Assembly: GCA_963691655.1 (NCBI GenBank)
Contig: OY829326.1
Span: 20,882,878-20,946,877, forward strand
Direction: 5' to 3'
Origin: Toxonevra muliebris
Taxonomy: Eukaryota > Arthropoda > Insecta > Diptera > Pallopteridae
Length of the DNA stretch: 64,000 bases
The position numbers were made by a program, and so were the translations under genes. Each line of letters starts with the position of its first letter. Position 1 is the first letter of the stretch. The notes beneath the pieces are model-generated. The model saw only the letters and a program-made list of their open reading frames with translations, was not told where the DNA came from and did no database searches. Positions 48,601 to 56,759 of the stretch are shown in pieces.

Positions 48601-50164
48601 AGTAGCATGACTAAATCTATGGAGTGGAACCTTGGAACGACGAATGAGAAAACCTTCCATGGCAGAATGTGAGAAATCGAAAGAAAACCCGTAGACCCTG
48701 TCGGCATGATCAAAACTGATACTAAAAATGAAATGGAACAAGAACTCTGCAAATGGAACGCCCAATAATTTGTTAAACCTCTAATATTTATAGTCTTAAA
48801 CTTAATAATGCTATTAAGTGAAGGTATTGTTTTGTAATTTTCATCTACTTTACGGTAATTATATAGATTGCTGAAATAAAGGAGCTATGACAAAGATCAC
48901 TGATAAGAAACCGTAGAGGATTCCGAAACAATCGTCTGATCTGCTTGTTCTCTGATTTATTCTCCTGGCATTATTGTTCATTAAAGCCTATTTATTTCAA
49001 TAACCAAAGGAAAATTCTCAAGCCCTTTGAAAATTTTCGACTGGGTAGCAGCAACTAAAGTTTTTCTTGACCATGGAAGTAGTGCTGTAATTGAATTGAA
49101 TTGCTGTGTGTTGTAGTGATCATTAGTCACGGATGATTATAGCCAAAAACAAAAAAAAAAAAAAACAGTACAAATTATTAACTTAAATTATGCAATAATT
49201 GTGCAAAATAATGGCACCATTCCTCGAAGCAAAAAGCCAAAGGCAAAATTAAACAAAAACTACAGCGCTTATATTTATTTAGGTTGGTAAAAATTAAAAA
49301 TATTTTAGCCTCATAACCAAATGTATATTATTGTATAATATTACAACAATAAGCAGCTAATTAACACTAACTCTACGAAACAAAATTTTTGTTTACATTG
49401 TTCTAAGCGGCTCGGCTCTTTTGTGTTTTTTTTTCTTAAAACTTTCAAAGCACGATTTTAACTGCATGCGCCCGTCATAAAGAAATTTTGTATGTTCTTC
49501 TCATGCCATCTTGGTTTGATCGCTTAATGTCAATAAGTCATTTAAAATACGTACATCAAAAATTGTGAAAAAAAACAATAAGGTAAAAAGTAACGCGTCG
49601 CAGCTTCCGTGACTCCACAACAAAGAAAAAGTAAAAAGAAAAAATAAAATGGGAAACGAAAATGCTTGCCCATAAACACAAGCGCCTCTGTGAATTGGAA
49701 TATCAAACAAGAGCTTAAATTTCTGATTGTTATTATTATTTATGATGAACACATTTCTGTATTGCAGTCGTGCGCTTCATCATTAACTTTCATCATTCAT
49801 TCAACGTTAATCACAAAAAATTAAATCAAAGCGTTAACTTTATTACTTTGCGCGTTGTGCTGAAGGCAGCAATAAAGATTTGACTTTTTTAATTCATTCT
49901 TTCTTTTTGCCGCCGCTTGTCACGTGACTATCAGCATGTGCTAAATACAAGAAGGTACACAATTTTTGCCCGCTGCTTAAGCTTTTTGTTTTTATTATTA
50001 TTTTATAACTTAATTAAGATTTAATTTATATATTTAATATAAATTGTTGTGCAGTACTCACCTTCTACACCTTAGAACTATGACCATTACAATAGCACCT
50101 ATAAGAGCTGATATGATTGAAACTATGATTAATGTGAACGCCCATCCAAGTTCACCGGCATGAT
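15687..50164 (-). CDS. Single-pass transmembrane protein, 3' part of gene (4 exons; N-terminus outside window)
   Basis: Minus-strand exons 50164-50062, 37784-37762, 19520-19192 and 16025-15687 join in phase to about 264 C-terminal residues. The first encodes GELGWAFTLIIVSIISAL and a further hydrophobic run ending VIVLRCRR: one transmembrane helix with a positive cytoplasmic stop-transfer. A 23-nt microexon adds IKSANGN. The third exon is Gly/Asn/Ser-rich, then has acidic and tyrosine-containing DDAYSPVNEALYAELDRES and NPSYQNTAY. The last contains SSAYYSDLS, DRAYEIVGL, a Gly/Ser run and a Thr/Asn-rich end closing in S-D-Y-V. The NPxY, YxxPhi and class-III-like PDZ ends suggest a signalling or adhesion receptor tail. 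I do not recognise the family. The preceding exon must end in phase 1 and was not found up to 64000. Introns of 12, 18 and 3 kb are typical of neuronal or developmental fly genes. Confidence 0.8.
16761..18677. mobile_element. Inverted-repeat element (1.9 kb) with TTCAAC/GTTGAA subterminal repeats
   Basis: The left end CACGGTCAAAAATTTTAG and the right end (read on the minus strand) CACGGTTCGAAATTTAAG form imperfect terminal inverted repeats of about 28 bp. TATA flanks both sides. The outer 350 bp at the left and 450 bp at the right are packed with TTCAAC/GTTGAA words in both orientations. The centre (17142-17840) looks less repetitive and includes a spliced-looking stretch (acceptor near 17759, then EWSNDVKKFLALLKILPSP). 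It sits in the last intron of the membrane-protein gene. Confidence 0.65.
17142..17840 (+). pseudogene. Gene-like cargo inside the 1.9-kb inverted-repeat element
   Basis: A 127-codon open frame (17142-17525) is followed by sequence that looks spliced. A frame reading PEIVINFKMKWLVLEFHI ends near a possible donor, and after a T-rich acceptor at 17759 comes EWSNDVKKFLALLKILPSPLGTRD-like coding sequence. I do not recognise the protein. It could be the element's own remnant ORF or a captured host fragment. A lack of continuous frame argues for decay. Confidence 0.3.
19524..21547. other. Intronic, no feature assigned
   Basis: This is AT-rich sequence at the 3' end of the 18-kb intron, with a short CA/CATA microsatellite at 19602-19622 and GGCTGGCT-type repeats at 19899-19922. 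Open frames here are short and unlike known proteins. Confidence 0.5.
21548..21658. repeat. Copy A of a roughly 110-bp direct repeat flanking the mariner/MITE pair
   Basis: It shares about 80% identity with 22860-22973 in the same orientation, including TTTAGTTGG, AAATTCTTTATTT and AGTTTCACTGA blocks. It ends exactly at the TA where the mariner relic begins. Confidence 0.75.
21661..22480 (-). mobile_element. Mariner element, internally deleted and broken
   Basis: The element has TA on both sides (21659, 22481). Its terminal inverted repeats read CTATGATCAAAAAGTAAGGG on the left and CTATAATAAAAAAGTAAGGG on the right (minus strand). On the minus strand the transposase remnant shows DETWIYAYG (first Asp), a broken middle, FLHHDNAPSH (second Asp) and CSPDLHHAAFFF (third Asp of the D,D34D triad). 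At 820 bp it lacks the N-terminal third of a normal 1.3-kb mariner and carries a stop. It is non-autonomous. Confidence 0.92.
22483..22737. mobile_element. 255-bp MITE with long inverted ends, abutting the mariner
   Basis: The left end CATATCGCTCATTAACTAAA and the right end (minus strand) CATATTGCTCATTTACTAAA start inverted repeats of about 45 bp that share the AGACTGTCATAA core. There is no coding capacity. It begins at the base after the TA that flanks the mariner. Confidence 0.8.
22860..22973. repeat. Copy B of the roughly 110-bp direct repeat
   Basis: This is the partner of 21548-21658, with about 80% identity and one small gap. Between the two copies lie a mariner, a MITE and about 120 bp of other sequence. 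Confidence 0.75.
23637..24869 (-). mobile_element. Tc1/mariner-superfamily DD37E element, near full length, transposase frameshifted
   Basis: TA flanks both ends and the terminal inverted repeats share GAGTGAGATYGAAAAAATCT (one mismatch in about 25 bp). Size is 1233 bp. The transposase runs on the minus strand from ATG 24712 to about 23801. It has an N-terminal helix-turn-helix (KLAKELKVCRQTVSNVIKQF), a GSERKQGPHD linker and a DNA-binding second half. The catalytic domain has MDDETYVL (first Asp), FWTDLAPCHYD (second Asp) and LRPVERYWALVK (Glu), with 37 residues between the last two, the ITmD37E spacing. Two frameshifts are visible: one in the A run near 24660-24668 and one near 24340-24350. 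It is recently dead. Confidence 0.93.
25010..25990 (+). mobile_element. Heavily decayed non-LTR retrotransposon fragment (R1/LOA-like RT)
   Basis: Broken plus-strand frames contain a GSMLGPTLLNTMYDLI block, matching the PQGSVLGPTLWNxMYD motif of reverse transcriptases. They also contain a VLRKNLVIMVGDHHI block and LTPILPNIGGPWDGISR, matching the LMPNIGGP motif found downstream of the RT domain in RNase-H-type clades. Stops and frameshifts are frequent. The edges are approximate. Confidence 0.65.
26050..27984. other. Intronic, low-complexity T-rich DNA, no gene assigned
   Basis: It contains long T runs (26629-26640, 26767-26780, 26811-26824) and Asn/Ser-type AAC/AGC repeats at 27207-27235. 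There is a less AT-biased stretch at 26230-26480 and one at 27005-27110. A 106-codon open frame at 27029-27349 is repeat-driven. Confidence 0.5.
27985..29560 (+). mobile_element. Non-LTR retrotransposon 3' part: RT end, RNase H and zinc knuckle, with internal insertion
   Basis: In order on the plus strand there is RT C-terminal thumb sequence (LYTMIVRPIIAYAGLVWWPK, then KLQRLACV). An RNase H domain starts at WYTDGSKMDYGTGAGVEI (28520), continues with KGVIFSDSQAVLLAL and ends CWVLGHCSIDGNEVADELAR (28970-29036). Next come GHYVLRYYLNKIGL and a CRLCLEDDETTAHILCECPA zinc motif (29309-29366). A C-terminal tail follows (KITDEELWRIPKRPSDLPV, about 29468-29540). This is the standard layout of an RNase-H-bearing I/R1/LOA-type ORF2. 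About 220 bp interrupt the RNase H domain at 28732-28950, and further stops show the copy is dead. Confidence 0.85.
29810..29880 (+). mobile_element. tRNA-derived (SINE-like) sequence with A and B boxes
   Basis: TGGTCTAGTGG at 29817 matches the Pol III A box and GATTCGATTCCC at 29855 the B box. A weak acceptor-stem pairing (GCCTC with GGGGC) bounds about 67 bp. The T-arm and anticodon arm pair poorly, so this is not a functional tRNA. A related B-box segment occurs at 56930. Confidence 0.6.
29940..30255 (-). other. Unidentified open frame of about 105 codons, less AT-rich than its surroundings
   Basis: On the minus strand a continuous frame reads from near 30255 (after a stop) to 29940. It includes AISWAGDCPNADDPELMELS, TVCIRFVSRLTFGGERGDF, and then a hydrophobic VYVFAIMGVAAAFVFVH segment. 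It is markedly less AT-rich than the flanking intron and starts 60 bp past the tRNA-like sequence. I do not recognise it. A transposon ORF fragment is the most likely explanation. Confidence 0.25.
30715..32620. repeat. CAA/CAG and GTT-rich microsatellite region in the 18-kb intron
   Basis: Short interrupted runs of CAACAG, CAACAA and their complements recur over nearly 2 kb (for example 30726-30742, 31098-31160, 31310-31330, 31600-31680, 32214-32280, 32585-32602). A GATGCAATGCAATGCAATG repeat lies at 31255-31275. The long open frames here are driven by these repeats. This texture is common in non-coding DNA of flies. Confidence 0.7.
33062..34600 (-). mobile_element. Degenerate DD37E element with five GTTGAGAC motif copies
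   Basis: Imperfect terminal inverted repeats (left GGGGGAAGACTTCAGGTTGA; right, minus strand, GAGGAAAGGCATGCAAGTTG) bound about 1.5 kb. A transposase remnant at 34030-33828 (-) reads KECLSKRLLPFVRHHHS, FWPDLASCHYSKKTMDWYQ and PQLRPIEKYWAITK. The Asp-to-Glu gap is 37 residues, as in the element at 23.6-24.9 kb. The motif CAGGTTGAGAC or a one- to two-base variant lies forward at 33074 and 33243 and inverted at 34213, 34236 and 34572. A Cys/His-rich minus-strand frame (33618-33382) sits on the 3' side of the transposase. Confidence 0.75.
33382..33618 (-). other. Cys/His-rich (PHD-like) open frame inside the degenerate DD37E element
   Basis: The 78-codon frame contains VECSKCQQPFHLKCANI then FTCRNCDS, giving a Cx2C-x4-Hx2C-x8-Cx2C pattern that resembles the second half of a PHD finger. 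The first zinc ligands are not intact (an isolated CVPILREPC). It may be a remnant of an accessory domain carried by the element, or of a different nested element. Confidence 0.35.
34795..35382. mobile_element. Foldback element, about 590 bp, almost wholly palindromic
   Basis: TA lies at both ends (34793, 35383). Both arms, read inward, begin with a CAAAAATAGAGACAAACGGG block 2 bp inside the TA. They remain similar for about 190 bp and the homology extends, more weakly, to the centre (a CCCCAAG block facing CTTTGGGG). There is no coding capacity. Confidence 0.85.
36505..36890 (+). mobile_element. Non-LTR retrotransposon RNase H remnant
   Basis: The plus strand reads QAAIRAVEHHEIFSKLVWE, then TLHLVPAHTEIQGNVTVDYL followed by ARKA, the HxGIxGNExADxLAR end of an RNase H domain. 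After a frameshift comes a CHYCHKENETPKHF zinc-motif remnant. It is more diverged than the copy at 28-29.5 kb. Confidence 0.7.
37762..37784 (-). other. 23-nt microexon of the membrane-protein gene
   Basis: On the minus strand TTTGCAG precedes 23 nt that are followed by GTAAGTTT. Read in phase 2 from the transmembrane exon, it finishes an Arg codon, adds IKSANGN and leaves one G. That G completes the Gly codon opening the next exon (GGRPQPWW). Splice sites are strong on both sides and both joints keep frame. The flanking introns are 12.3 and 18.2 kb. Confidence 0.75.
38454..38691. mobile_element. 238-bp MITE with CACTC ends and TA flanks
   Basis: The left end CACTCAGAAAAAAATTACAT and the right end (minus strand) CACTCTGAAAAAAACATCAT are inverted repeats, with TA next to both. 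Inside, ATTATTGATTTCAT-like words repeat at 38577-38610. There is no ORF. The ends resemble those of the element at 61110-62357. Confidence 0.7.
39426..39867. mobile_element. 442-bp hAT-like non-autonomous element with perfect 8-bp target duplication
   Basis: ATGGGTAT occurs at 39418-39425 and at 39868-39875, directly outside inverted ends TAGAGTGGTTCTTAGG and TAGAGTGGTCCTTAAT. An 8-bp duplication is the hAT signature. The interior is AT-rich, and a chance 70-codon frame is not a transposase. It contains a 52-bp module shared with the foldback element at 41.96 kb. Confidence 0.85.
41200..41820. repeat. Degenerate TTTTGGTTTGAATTTTG-type repeat tract
   Basis: Over about 600 bp the words TTTTGGTTTGAATTTT, TGGTCTGAATTTTG and TTTTGATCTGA recur with variable spacing. 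It reads like an eroded satellite or a long run of short imperfect tandem units. There is no coding capacity. Confidence 0.6.
41955..42356. mobile_element. Foldback element of about 400 bp with poly-C/poly-G inner arm ends
   Basis: The left arm (to 42112) and right arm (from 42211) are inverted copies that share TTAGTGGGGGTATGAT, ATTCAAAAACTACAAAAATC and GGTTGCAGAGCG blocks. Each ends inward in a homopolymer: about 18 C at 42097-42112 and about 9 G at 42217-42226. The loop is about 100 bp. The left outer part has the 52-bp module seen in the hAT-like element at 39.6 kb. Confidence 0.8.
44252..45484. mobile_element. Long-terminal-inverted-repeat element, 1.2 kb
   Basis: Terminal arms of about 120 bp start CACTGTTCTACA on the left and CACTGTTCAACA on the right (minus strand). 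They share GAGACGAGACAA, GTACTTAGGG, GGTCGCTGA and TCCGAATCCGT. A second inverted block (44385-44455 against 45045-45135) carries GGTGCCATATGG and CCTGGCTAAGGAACGGCTCA-type sequence. The centre has a chance frame and no recognisable transposase. Target duplication is unclear. Confidence 0.8.
45490..50061. other. Intronic, mostly unassigned; two dispersed-repeat copies and one retrotransposon tail
   Basis: This is the 5' part of the 12-kb intron. It holds the second copy of the 70-bp dispersed repeat (47905-47976), an inverted copy of the degenerate 52/57-kb repeat (48180-48370) and a 3' tail of the RNase-H retrotransposon family (48880-48945). A minus-strand frame at 48765-48547 is unidentified. 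A GA-rich tract lies at 47107-47124. Confidence 0.5.
48880..48945 (+). mobile_element. Relic of the C-terminal tail of the 28-29.5 kb retrotransposon family
   Basis: AAGATCACTGATAAGAAACC and GGATTCCGAAACAATCGTCT match 29469-29530 at about 80% identity. At 29.5 kb the same bases encode KITDEELWRIPKRPSDLPV. Here the frame has a stop. Only this short piece is recognisable. Confidence 0.7.
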
Positions 50165-52049
50165 CTGCAAAGAGAAAAGTTTGTGGAGAAATGTTATGAG
50201 TTTGCAATATTTTGTGGCTTTATTAAATTAAAAGTTATAGTAAATGAAGTCAATCAAGTAGGCCAAGAAAAAATGCTTAGGAACTGACTCGCTCATTGAG
50301 TCCCATAGAAGTTGAAAAAAAAACTGAAATCAATCAAGTCAAATTAACACTTACACTCACAACTCCTTAGAGAAATTTTCTTCCTTTGACTCCTGTTTGA
50401 ACTCCAATTTCTCGCTCAAGAAACCTCACTCAGAGGCGCCCACGGTCTATGCACTTGGTGCACATTTATTTTTGTAAAAGCACTTAGGCATGGGCTGAGC
50501 ATTTCTCATCTCTCTTCTTTGCCTATACCAAAGTGCAAAGCAACAACACTTTCATATGTTTTATTGGTCTTCAACGTAGATTTTGTTGTTGTCTAATGTA
50601 TGAGCAAAGAATATATAATACATAGAACATCACGCATCACGAACAAATTTATTTGCACAAAAATTTTGTTTAATGGAGCCATAACTGCCTCCAGTTTACA
50701 CTCAAAATTGAATTGTCCTCATAAAATTCAATGAGTGGTTGAAATTATTTGTTTCTCTTTGTTTAATGAGAGGGTTTTTTAATGAGAGTTTTGTGTTTGT
50801 CTTTTTTTTTTGTTGTTGTTTTTTTTCTTTTCGTGTCTGTAATATGAGCTAGTATTTTCATTATTTGGCAGAATTAACATCGCAAAGCCGGTGCGCTTTT
50901 ATGTATAGCACAGATTATAAAATTCAAATCCCCTGTTGTGACCCGAAAAAATATGCATTTTTCAAGAATTTTTTTCAGGTAAACTAATAAAGTTTTTTGT
51001 AAAAACTATTATTGAACTTAACTTTAACAAATTTCTATTCAAAAATGTTTAAAACATTGTGACTAATGAGCGATTCCGCCGACGCCTTTCTGGAAAACAT
51101 ATTTTGCGATATCTTGCAAATCTAGATCATTTGAAATCCAAAAAGTGATTAACCAAGAATTTGAAAAAATATGCATATTTAACAAAATGGCCAACTGTCA
51201 AAGTTAACCGTTAAGTTTTTAATAAAAAACGCTGTTTTTTCAGCCATAAAAAAAAGTTTTGCATAAAAAAATCCTTCGATCAATCTCTAGATTATTATGT
51301 ATTGGAAACGTATATAAATTTGAAAATAATCGGTTTAGAAGTTGTTGAATAATCGTCGTCACCGACTTCAATAACGACGTTTTACGAAAAACGCGTTTAA
51401 AATTTCAACTTACTTTAATATCAAGAAAATTTTTTTTTTGGAAATAACAAAGAGTCAAATTACAACTATACGCAGTCTCATTTGGCAGCACTCTGTAACG
51501 ATTTGAGAGAGCCTAAGAAAAAAACGCAATGAGAGTGCATGGGAGAGAGTAAAAGCATAATTAATGAGTGGTTTCGCTCTTCCTCTTTACTGCGACCGCC
51601 CGCACCCGAAACGAAAGCAACATATTTTCGAAAAATTTTGAGAGATGCGCCTTCTATGTATTGTATATTCTTTGGTATGAGTTTATAATAAAAAAGTTTA
51701 AAAGTATTGGTGTTTGCACTTCCATTAGAATCTTTGAGGACTTCCCTGCTTTAGACCAAGAAAAGCCAAATAAATTAACGGAGGGAGAGTAAACAAAAAA
51801 CAATTATAATCGAAATATTTAGAGCTAAATATTAAAAATGTCTGTCATTTCCAGTTAGGGTATGCTCTCACGTTGCCAAGTAATTGCCACTATTTCTCAT
51901 TAAAAATATATTTAACAGATCATCATTGCGGAGACCGCAAGCCAAAGTTTCTTAAAAACTCTTAACCTCCTGGAGTAAAAATAAAAATAATAACAAAAAA
52001 GTAGAGAAATCGAGCAGAATAAACCTAAAATTTTAATTAAAAATTTAAA
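50165..52049. other. Upstream intron of the membrane-protein gene, nothing assigned
   Basis: The AT-rich sequence directly upstream of the transmembrane exon has T runs (50800-50830) and no in-phase coding exon. A plus-strand frame at 51568-51792 is not recognisable. Confidence 0.45.
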
Positions 52050-52950
52050 ATTTCAAAATTAAGCTGAACTCAGGTTGAACATAGAATTCAGATTTGAAAA
52101 AGAGACAGTTCTCAATAGGGTTTGTCTAAAATTGAAGATTGAAACAGAAGCAGATCAGTTTATCTTTGAGTAGTCCAAAAGTCAGTAAAACAATTGTTTT
52201 CCTGTCAAAGATGCAGGGTGAGTTTGCAAACTAAATGTATTTAAAAGTTTGAAAATATCGATTATTTTCCTAAATCTATGAATTTGAATTTATTTGAGTC
52301 CCTTAAATTTATTTGAAAAATCCATAGGATCTCCGAGAAGTAAGCATCAGCTCAGAACTAAAGCCATAAAGTGAAACTCCCAAAATGTGACATAAATTCA
52401 ATGTTTTCAACAGAATTTAAAATTAGATCAAGCCTAGATTTAAGGTGGAAATCATGAAAAAAAATTATTGCTAAATTCGGATTTGAGATCTTGAAAAAAC
52501 TAGTACTCAATGAGCCCTGAATTCACAGTTGGAAACCAAAGCAGATTAGTTAGTTCTCTTTTCTTAATTTATTTATTCTGCCTAAATTAATTAAAACTTA
52601 GAACTAAAAACACGTTGTAAAAATCTGAAATAAAGTTTAATTCAAGGTTGAAAGCAAATCAAGGTTAAAATATGAATAATTTCATGGCCAAACTCAAATT
52701 TGAAATCTTGATATAAAATAAGATACTAGTTTGCTATATTTGTAATTCTAGTAGGACTCCCTAAAGTTGGTTTAAATTAGAATTAGAATTTGGAACTGAA
52801 AATCGGAGCAGATAAAGTCTTCTTTAAACAGTCAAACTTAATTGTAAAAATTTTGAAAAATTTGCGGCAGAGTTCCCATTTGAAATATAGAATTAAGCCA
52901 ATCCTCAGCTCCGATGTTATGGGAAAATTTTGGAAGAAAAATCAGCCAGG
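52050..52950. repeat. Degenerate dispersed repeat (CAGTTCTCAATA / GAAAACAAAAGCAAATC type)
   Basis: Blocks such as AGTTCTCAATAGGGT (52104), TTGAAACAGAAGCAGATCAG (52139) and CTAGTACTCAATGAGCCTG-like (52500) recur at irregular 200-400 bp spacing. They match blocks at 56.8-57.6 kb and, inverted, at 48.2-48.4 kb. No ORF or TIR was found. Confidence 0.6.
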
Positions 52951-55299
52951 TGTTCAATTAGGTTCATATTTCATTACAATCGTTGATATAAGTAGTCAAA
53001 ATATCGACACCTTTTAATAAGTGCTTTAAAGTATGTTGCTCTTTTGTTAGAGTCAATTGGAGAGCCATTAACCTGCTGTCTGTGGTCTCAAAAGGTAATA
53101 CTTGATCGTTTAAAGAACCTGCTACATCCGACGATCGTGGATCATGTGCAGACCAAATTAAAGAAATGCAGTACGATCTTCGTCGTAGAGTTGTGAAAAA
53201 AAGGATAATCGCTATAATCTTGTTAACTTTCGGCGGTGTGGTCTTCGTACATCGGTACCTAAGAATTAAATTCAAAATTTATATGTATATCAAATGAGCC
53301 CTTGACGTCTGAATAAGAAGAAATTCTATTATTAGTTACACTATGCGCTCTATCGAGTTTTTTTTTGCATTTTAAAGAAATATTACATAAGTCTATATAG
53401 TAACAATTTGCAATAAATTTTCTTAAAAACACCAGGAAAAACTTTTTCAACTATACAAAATTTAATAATGACCATTTCCTACGATTGTTTAGTTCAACAA
53501 AATGGCACTAAAAGGCAAGGGAATCAAATCAATCGCTTATACCATGCACATTATATTTATAGATAACTTAACTACTGCAGCAAAAGAAAAACTTTTTGTC
53601 TTTTAATCTTAATAGCCGCCATAGAGCTTTGAGTGTTTTTCACGAATATTTATAGCTATTTAGTCTCATTAATTCTAAATACTCTTTTTTTTCATATACT
53701 CATGCTGCCGTTGCCTACAGCTTAACTCTATCATTCCGATCTATATAAGTATAAAGAAAAAGAGAATTTCATATTTTTATTGCAGGGTAAAAATGTGTGG
53801 TTTGTTATCGCTGAAAAAAGTTCATTTCACAAGCAAACTGAGAAATCTGAGTAAACAGAGAAACAGCTGTTATCACCAAGTGCCAATCTGTGAGTCGCAA
53901 ATGGCCAAAAGGTTAAACGCGCCGCTGTCGCTTATCCACTATTCTCATACATATAAAAATAAACAGACTGACGAAATGAAAGCAAAAACAAAAACTGTAA
54001 ATCGTTAAAACAATAAACATTTCAACTCCTTGATGTTATCCTTTCGGTGCTGCTGTCAGCTCATGAGTTCGCTAACTCTGCACTTCGTCTCTTCTGTGTG
54101 CAAAATGTCGGTAAAGTTGAAAAGCTTTCAATAAATAAATAAATAAAAGGGGAAGATGAAGATGAAATCAAGCAAAACTGAAAGCGACAAGAAAAAAAAA
54201 AAAATGAAATGAAACGAAATACAAACTGACCTCATTTTTAGGATGTGTTTTTTTTTCTGCCTCTTTTTATTTTCGTTAAAATATTTATGCGCCGCCAATG
54301 ACAAGTTGGATTTTCTTGTACTCAACGAATAAGAGAAAAAATTAGTAGGAAGTAGGAAGACACGGAAGAAGAAGGCGAAGAAGAGACATGGTACTTTGGC
54401 ATTGACGTTAATTTGACGTTGCTGCTCATTTCAATTATAATGAAATTTGTAATAGTTTTTTTCGTTTATTTTTTTGCCCCCCTTCTTGAGTAAAATGAGT
54501 AGTAATTAGAAAGAAAAGGAAAAAAATAGAAAATGATGAAAAGAAAATGATTTTCTGCAAATCATGCTAAGAAAATGAAACCTTTTAAACTAAATACTGA
54601 GGGGGAGAGAGAGAAAAAGAGTGCAGAAATATTTGTAACTACATACATAAAATATACGCCCCGCAGGAAATGAGATAACATCGGAAACGGAAGCCAAAAA
54701 GAACATGAAGTGGCATTTTAAATATACATTCATGTAGTACCAACCAACCAGCCAACCAACCAACCAAATCTACCTAAGTGTATACAGATTTTAGTATATC
54801 CGAATGTGGGTTTAAGTGATAGAGTAAGGCTCATTATTATTAGGTAGGTACTACCTATATTCAAGTACCTTTAATATACGAGGGTGGTTTATAAACAAAC
54901 ACGAGTATGTAGGCATTACAAACATATTATCAAACACAAAAATAACAAAGAAGTAGCACTTTAGCATCAATGTTTTTTTTTTTTGTTTTTTTTGTTAAAT
55001 TTTGCTTAATCATTTTACACACTTTATAGTTGAGTAACTTGCAAATTAAACACTGTAGACAAAGTATAATTAAGTATTGTTTTCAGGTTTCAGAGGCCAA
55101 AACCATTGAACAACAATTATATTGTTAAACAAAAAAAAAAAAAAAAGGAAAAAAAATTAAGAAAATGTTTAAGAAATATGCATGTAATAATATAATATAT
55201 GTAATGTTTCTTTACTGGTTAGTCTATTATTTAATATATTTATTTAAATTGTAAGAGTAGCAAATTTACTATAACCAGCCATATTCGAATATGACATAC
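52951..55299. other. Intergenic or intronic; small open frames and microsatellites only
   Basis: At 53118-53297 the plus strand has a frame with DQIKEMQYDLRRRVVKKR followed by a hydrophobic IIAIILLTFGGVVFVH segment. It starts after a stop and is not tied to a gene. A CCAA microsatellite lies at 54741-54768 and a TAAA tract at 54133-54147. Nothing else could be supported. Confidence 0.45.
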
Positions 55300-55483
55300 G
55301 GGTAATTCCAGCAAGTTTCGACTAAAATTGTTTTAGACACCGCTTCGATTTCAATGATTTTTTGTAAGCCGGGAGAGAAAATCTTAGGATTTAAGAATAT
55401 GAACTTTTTTTTTATGTCAGCTTACAAAAAATCATCACGTTTAAAGGTTTCAAGTTTTTAGTCGAAACTTGGTGGAATTACCC
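55300..55483. mobile_element. 184-bp MITE with GGGTAATTCC ends and ATAC duplication
   Basis: ATAC lies at 55296-55299 and 55484-55487, directly outside inverted ends that read GGGTAATTCCAGCAAGTTTC and GGGTAATTCCACCAAGTTTC. Homology continues through CGACTAAAA. An inner inverted pair TGATTTTTTGTAAG / CTTACAAAAAATCA strengthens the hairpin. Confidence 0.85.
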
Positions 55484-56759
55484 ATACGCATTCTGCAGAA
55501 GACTTTATTATTATCTCATAGAAATTGTCAAAACGAGGAGAGTGGAACTTGAATATAAAAGAAAAGAAAATATGTTAAGTGTTATTAACTCTATTTATCG
55601 ATGAAGTATGCCTGATGTTTCGCCTCTTCTCTTGAAAGAAGTGGAAGCCCGACTTTCTTATATATTTGCTATTATTTATATAGTGCTGTTGCCCGAACAG
55701 AAGAAAGGTTCGTATTAAAGTGTAAGTATTAAGAATGATAGAAAGCAGGATCACGTATTCTACTGCCCGAAAAAAAGTGCCTTCGCATGCCACACAAGTG
55801 ACGTCACAGCAAAATTACTGACACTCGGAATGCAAGATAATGTTTTCCTATTATTTTTCAGGCCGAAGAGAAAATTTCGATACTATATATATTCTTATAG
55901 CTAAAGATTTGCAATTGACCCTCTAGTTCCCAAATTTTTGATTGATAAAAAAAAGATCGGAATTGATTAATATTGACGTAAAAATCATAAACTGATTTAA
56001 AAACCCAAAAAAAAAAACTAATGGGCGCTGGGTTTTATGAAGTGAGGAAGTTTGAACGCAGTGAGGCCAAGTTTTATTTTTCAAAATCCTCTAAAATGAA
56101 GAATAAAACGCGTATTTTCTTAAAAAAAACGTTAAATTTTTTTCCTTATAAAAGTGCGAGAAAACTCAATACATTTAAACTTTTTCACTATTACAGGCAT
56201 ACATTTGATACTTCTAGTCAATCAAAATTTCTTTGATTTTTCGAAGATATTTTAAATTGAAAAAACTCACTGAGTGCTAAATCACTTTTTTCCGCGTTTT
56301 AATTTTCAAAAGTCACTAAGATCAGCGGGAAAAGCGCTGAGTTGGCCACACTGTTTGAACGCCTAAAAATATTTGTTCTTGAATGAGCTTTTTATCAATT
56401 TGTTTTAAGTAATTAAATATTTTATATAAAAAACTTAAATTCTTAGCTATCCATAGCTAGTTTTTTTTATCTAGATACTATGGCGGGAAGTATTTTATTT
56501 GTTTTTTTTTTATTTTTTCACTTTTATCTCAAATACAATCAAAACAATTAATTTTCCGATTTTTCACAAATTTTTGACTTTTACTGTCGCTAACTTCTGT
56601 AATACGCATCATAGCTCATAACTTATGCATTTTTTTAAAAGTTTGGTACATTCCCTAAGCGATATGATAAAATGTAGGAACAGAAAACTGTTATGGCGGC
56701 AATTCCATGCCTTTTGGTGAAGGCCGTCTAGAGGCGGGCTTGGGAACTACAGGGTTAAT

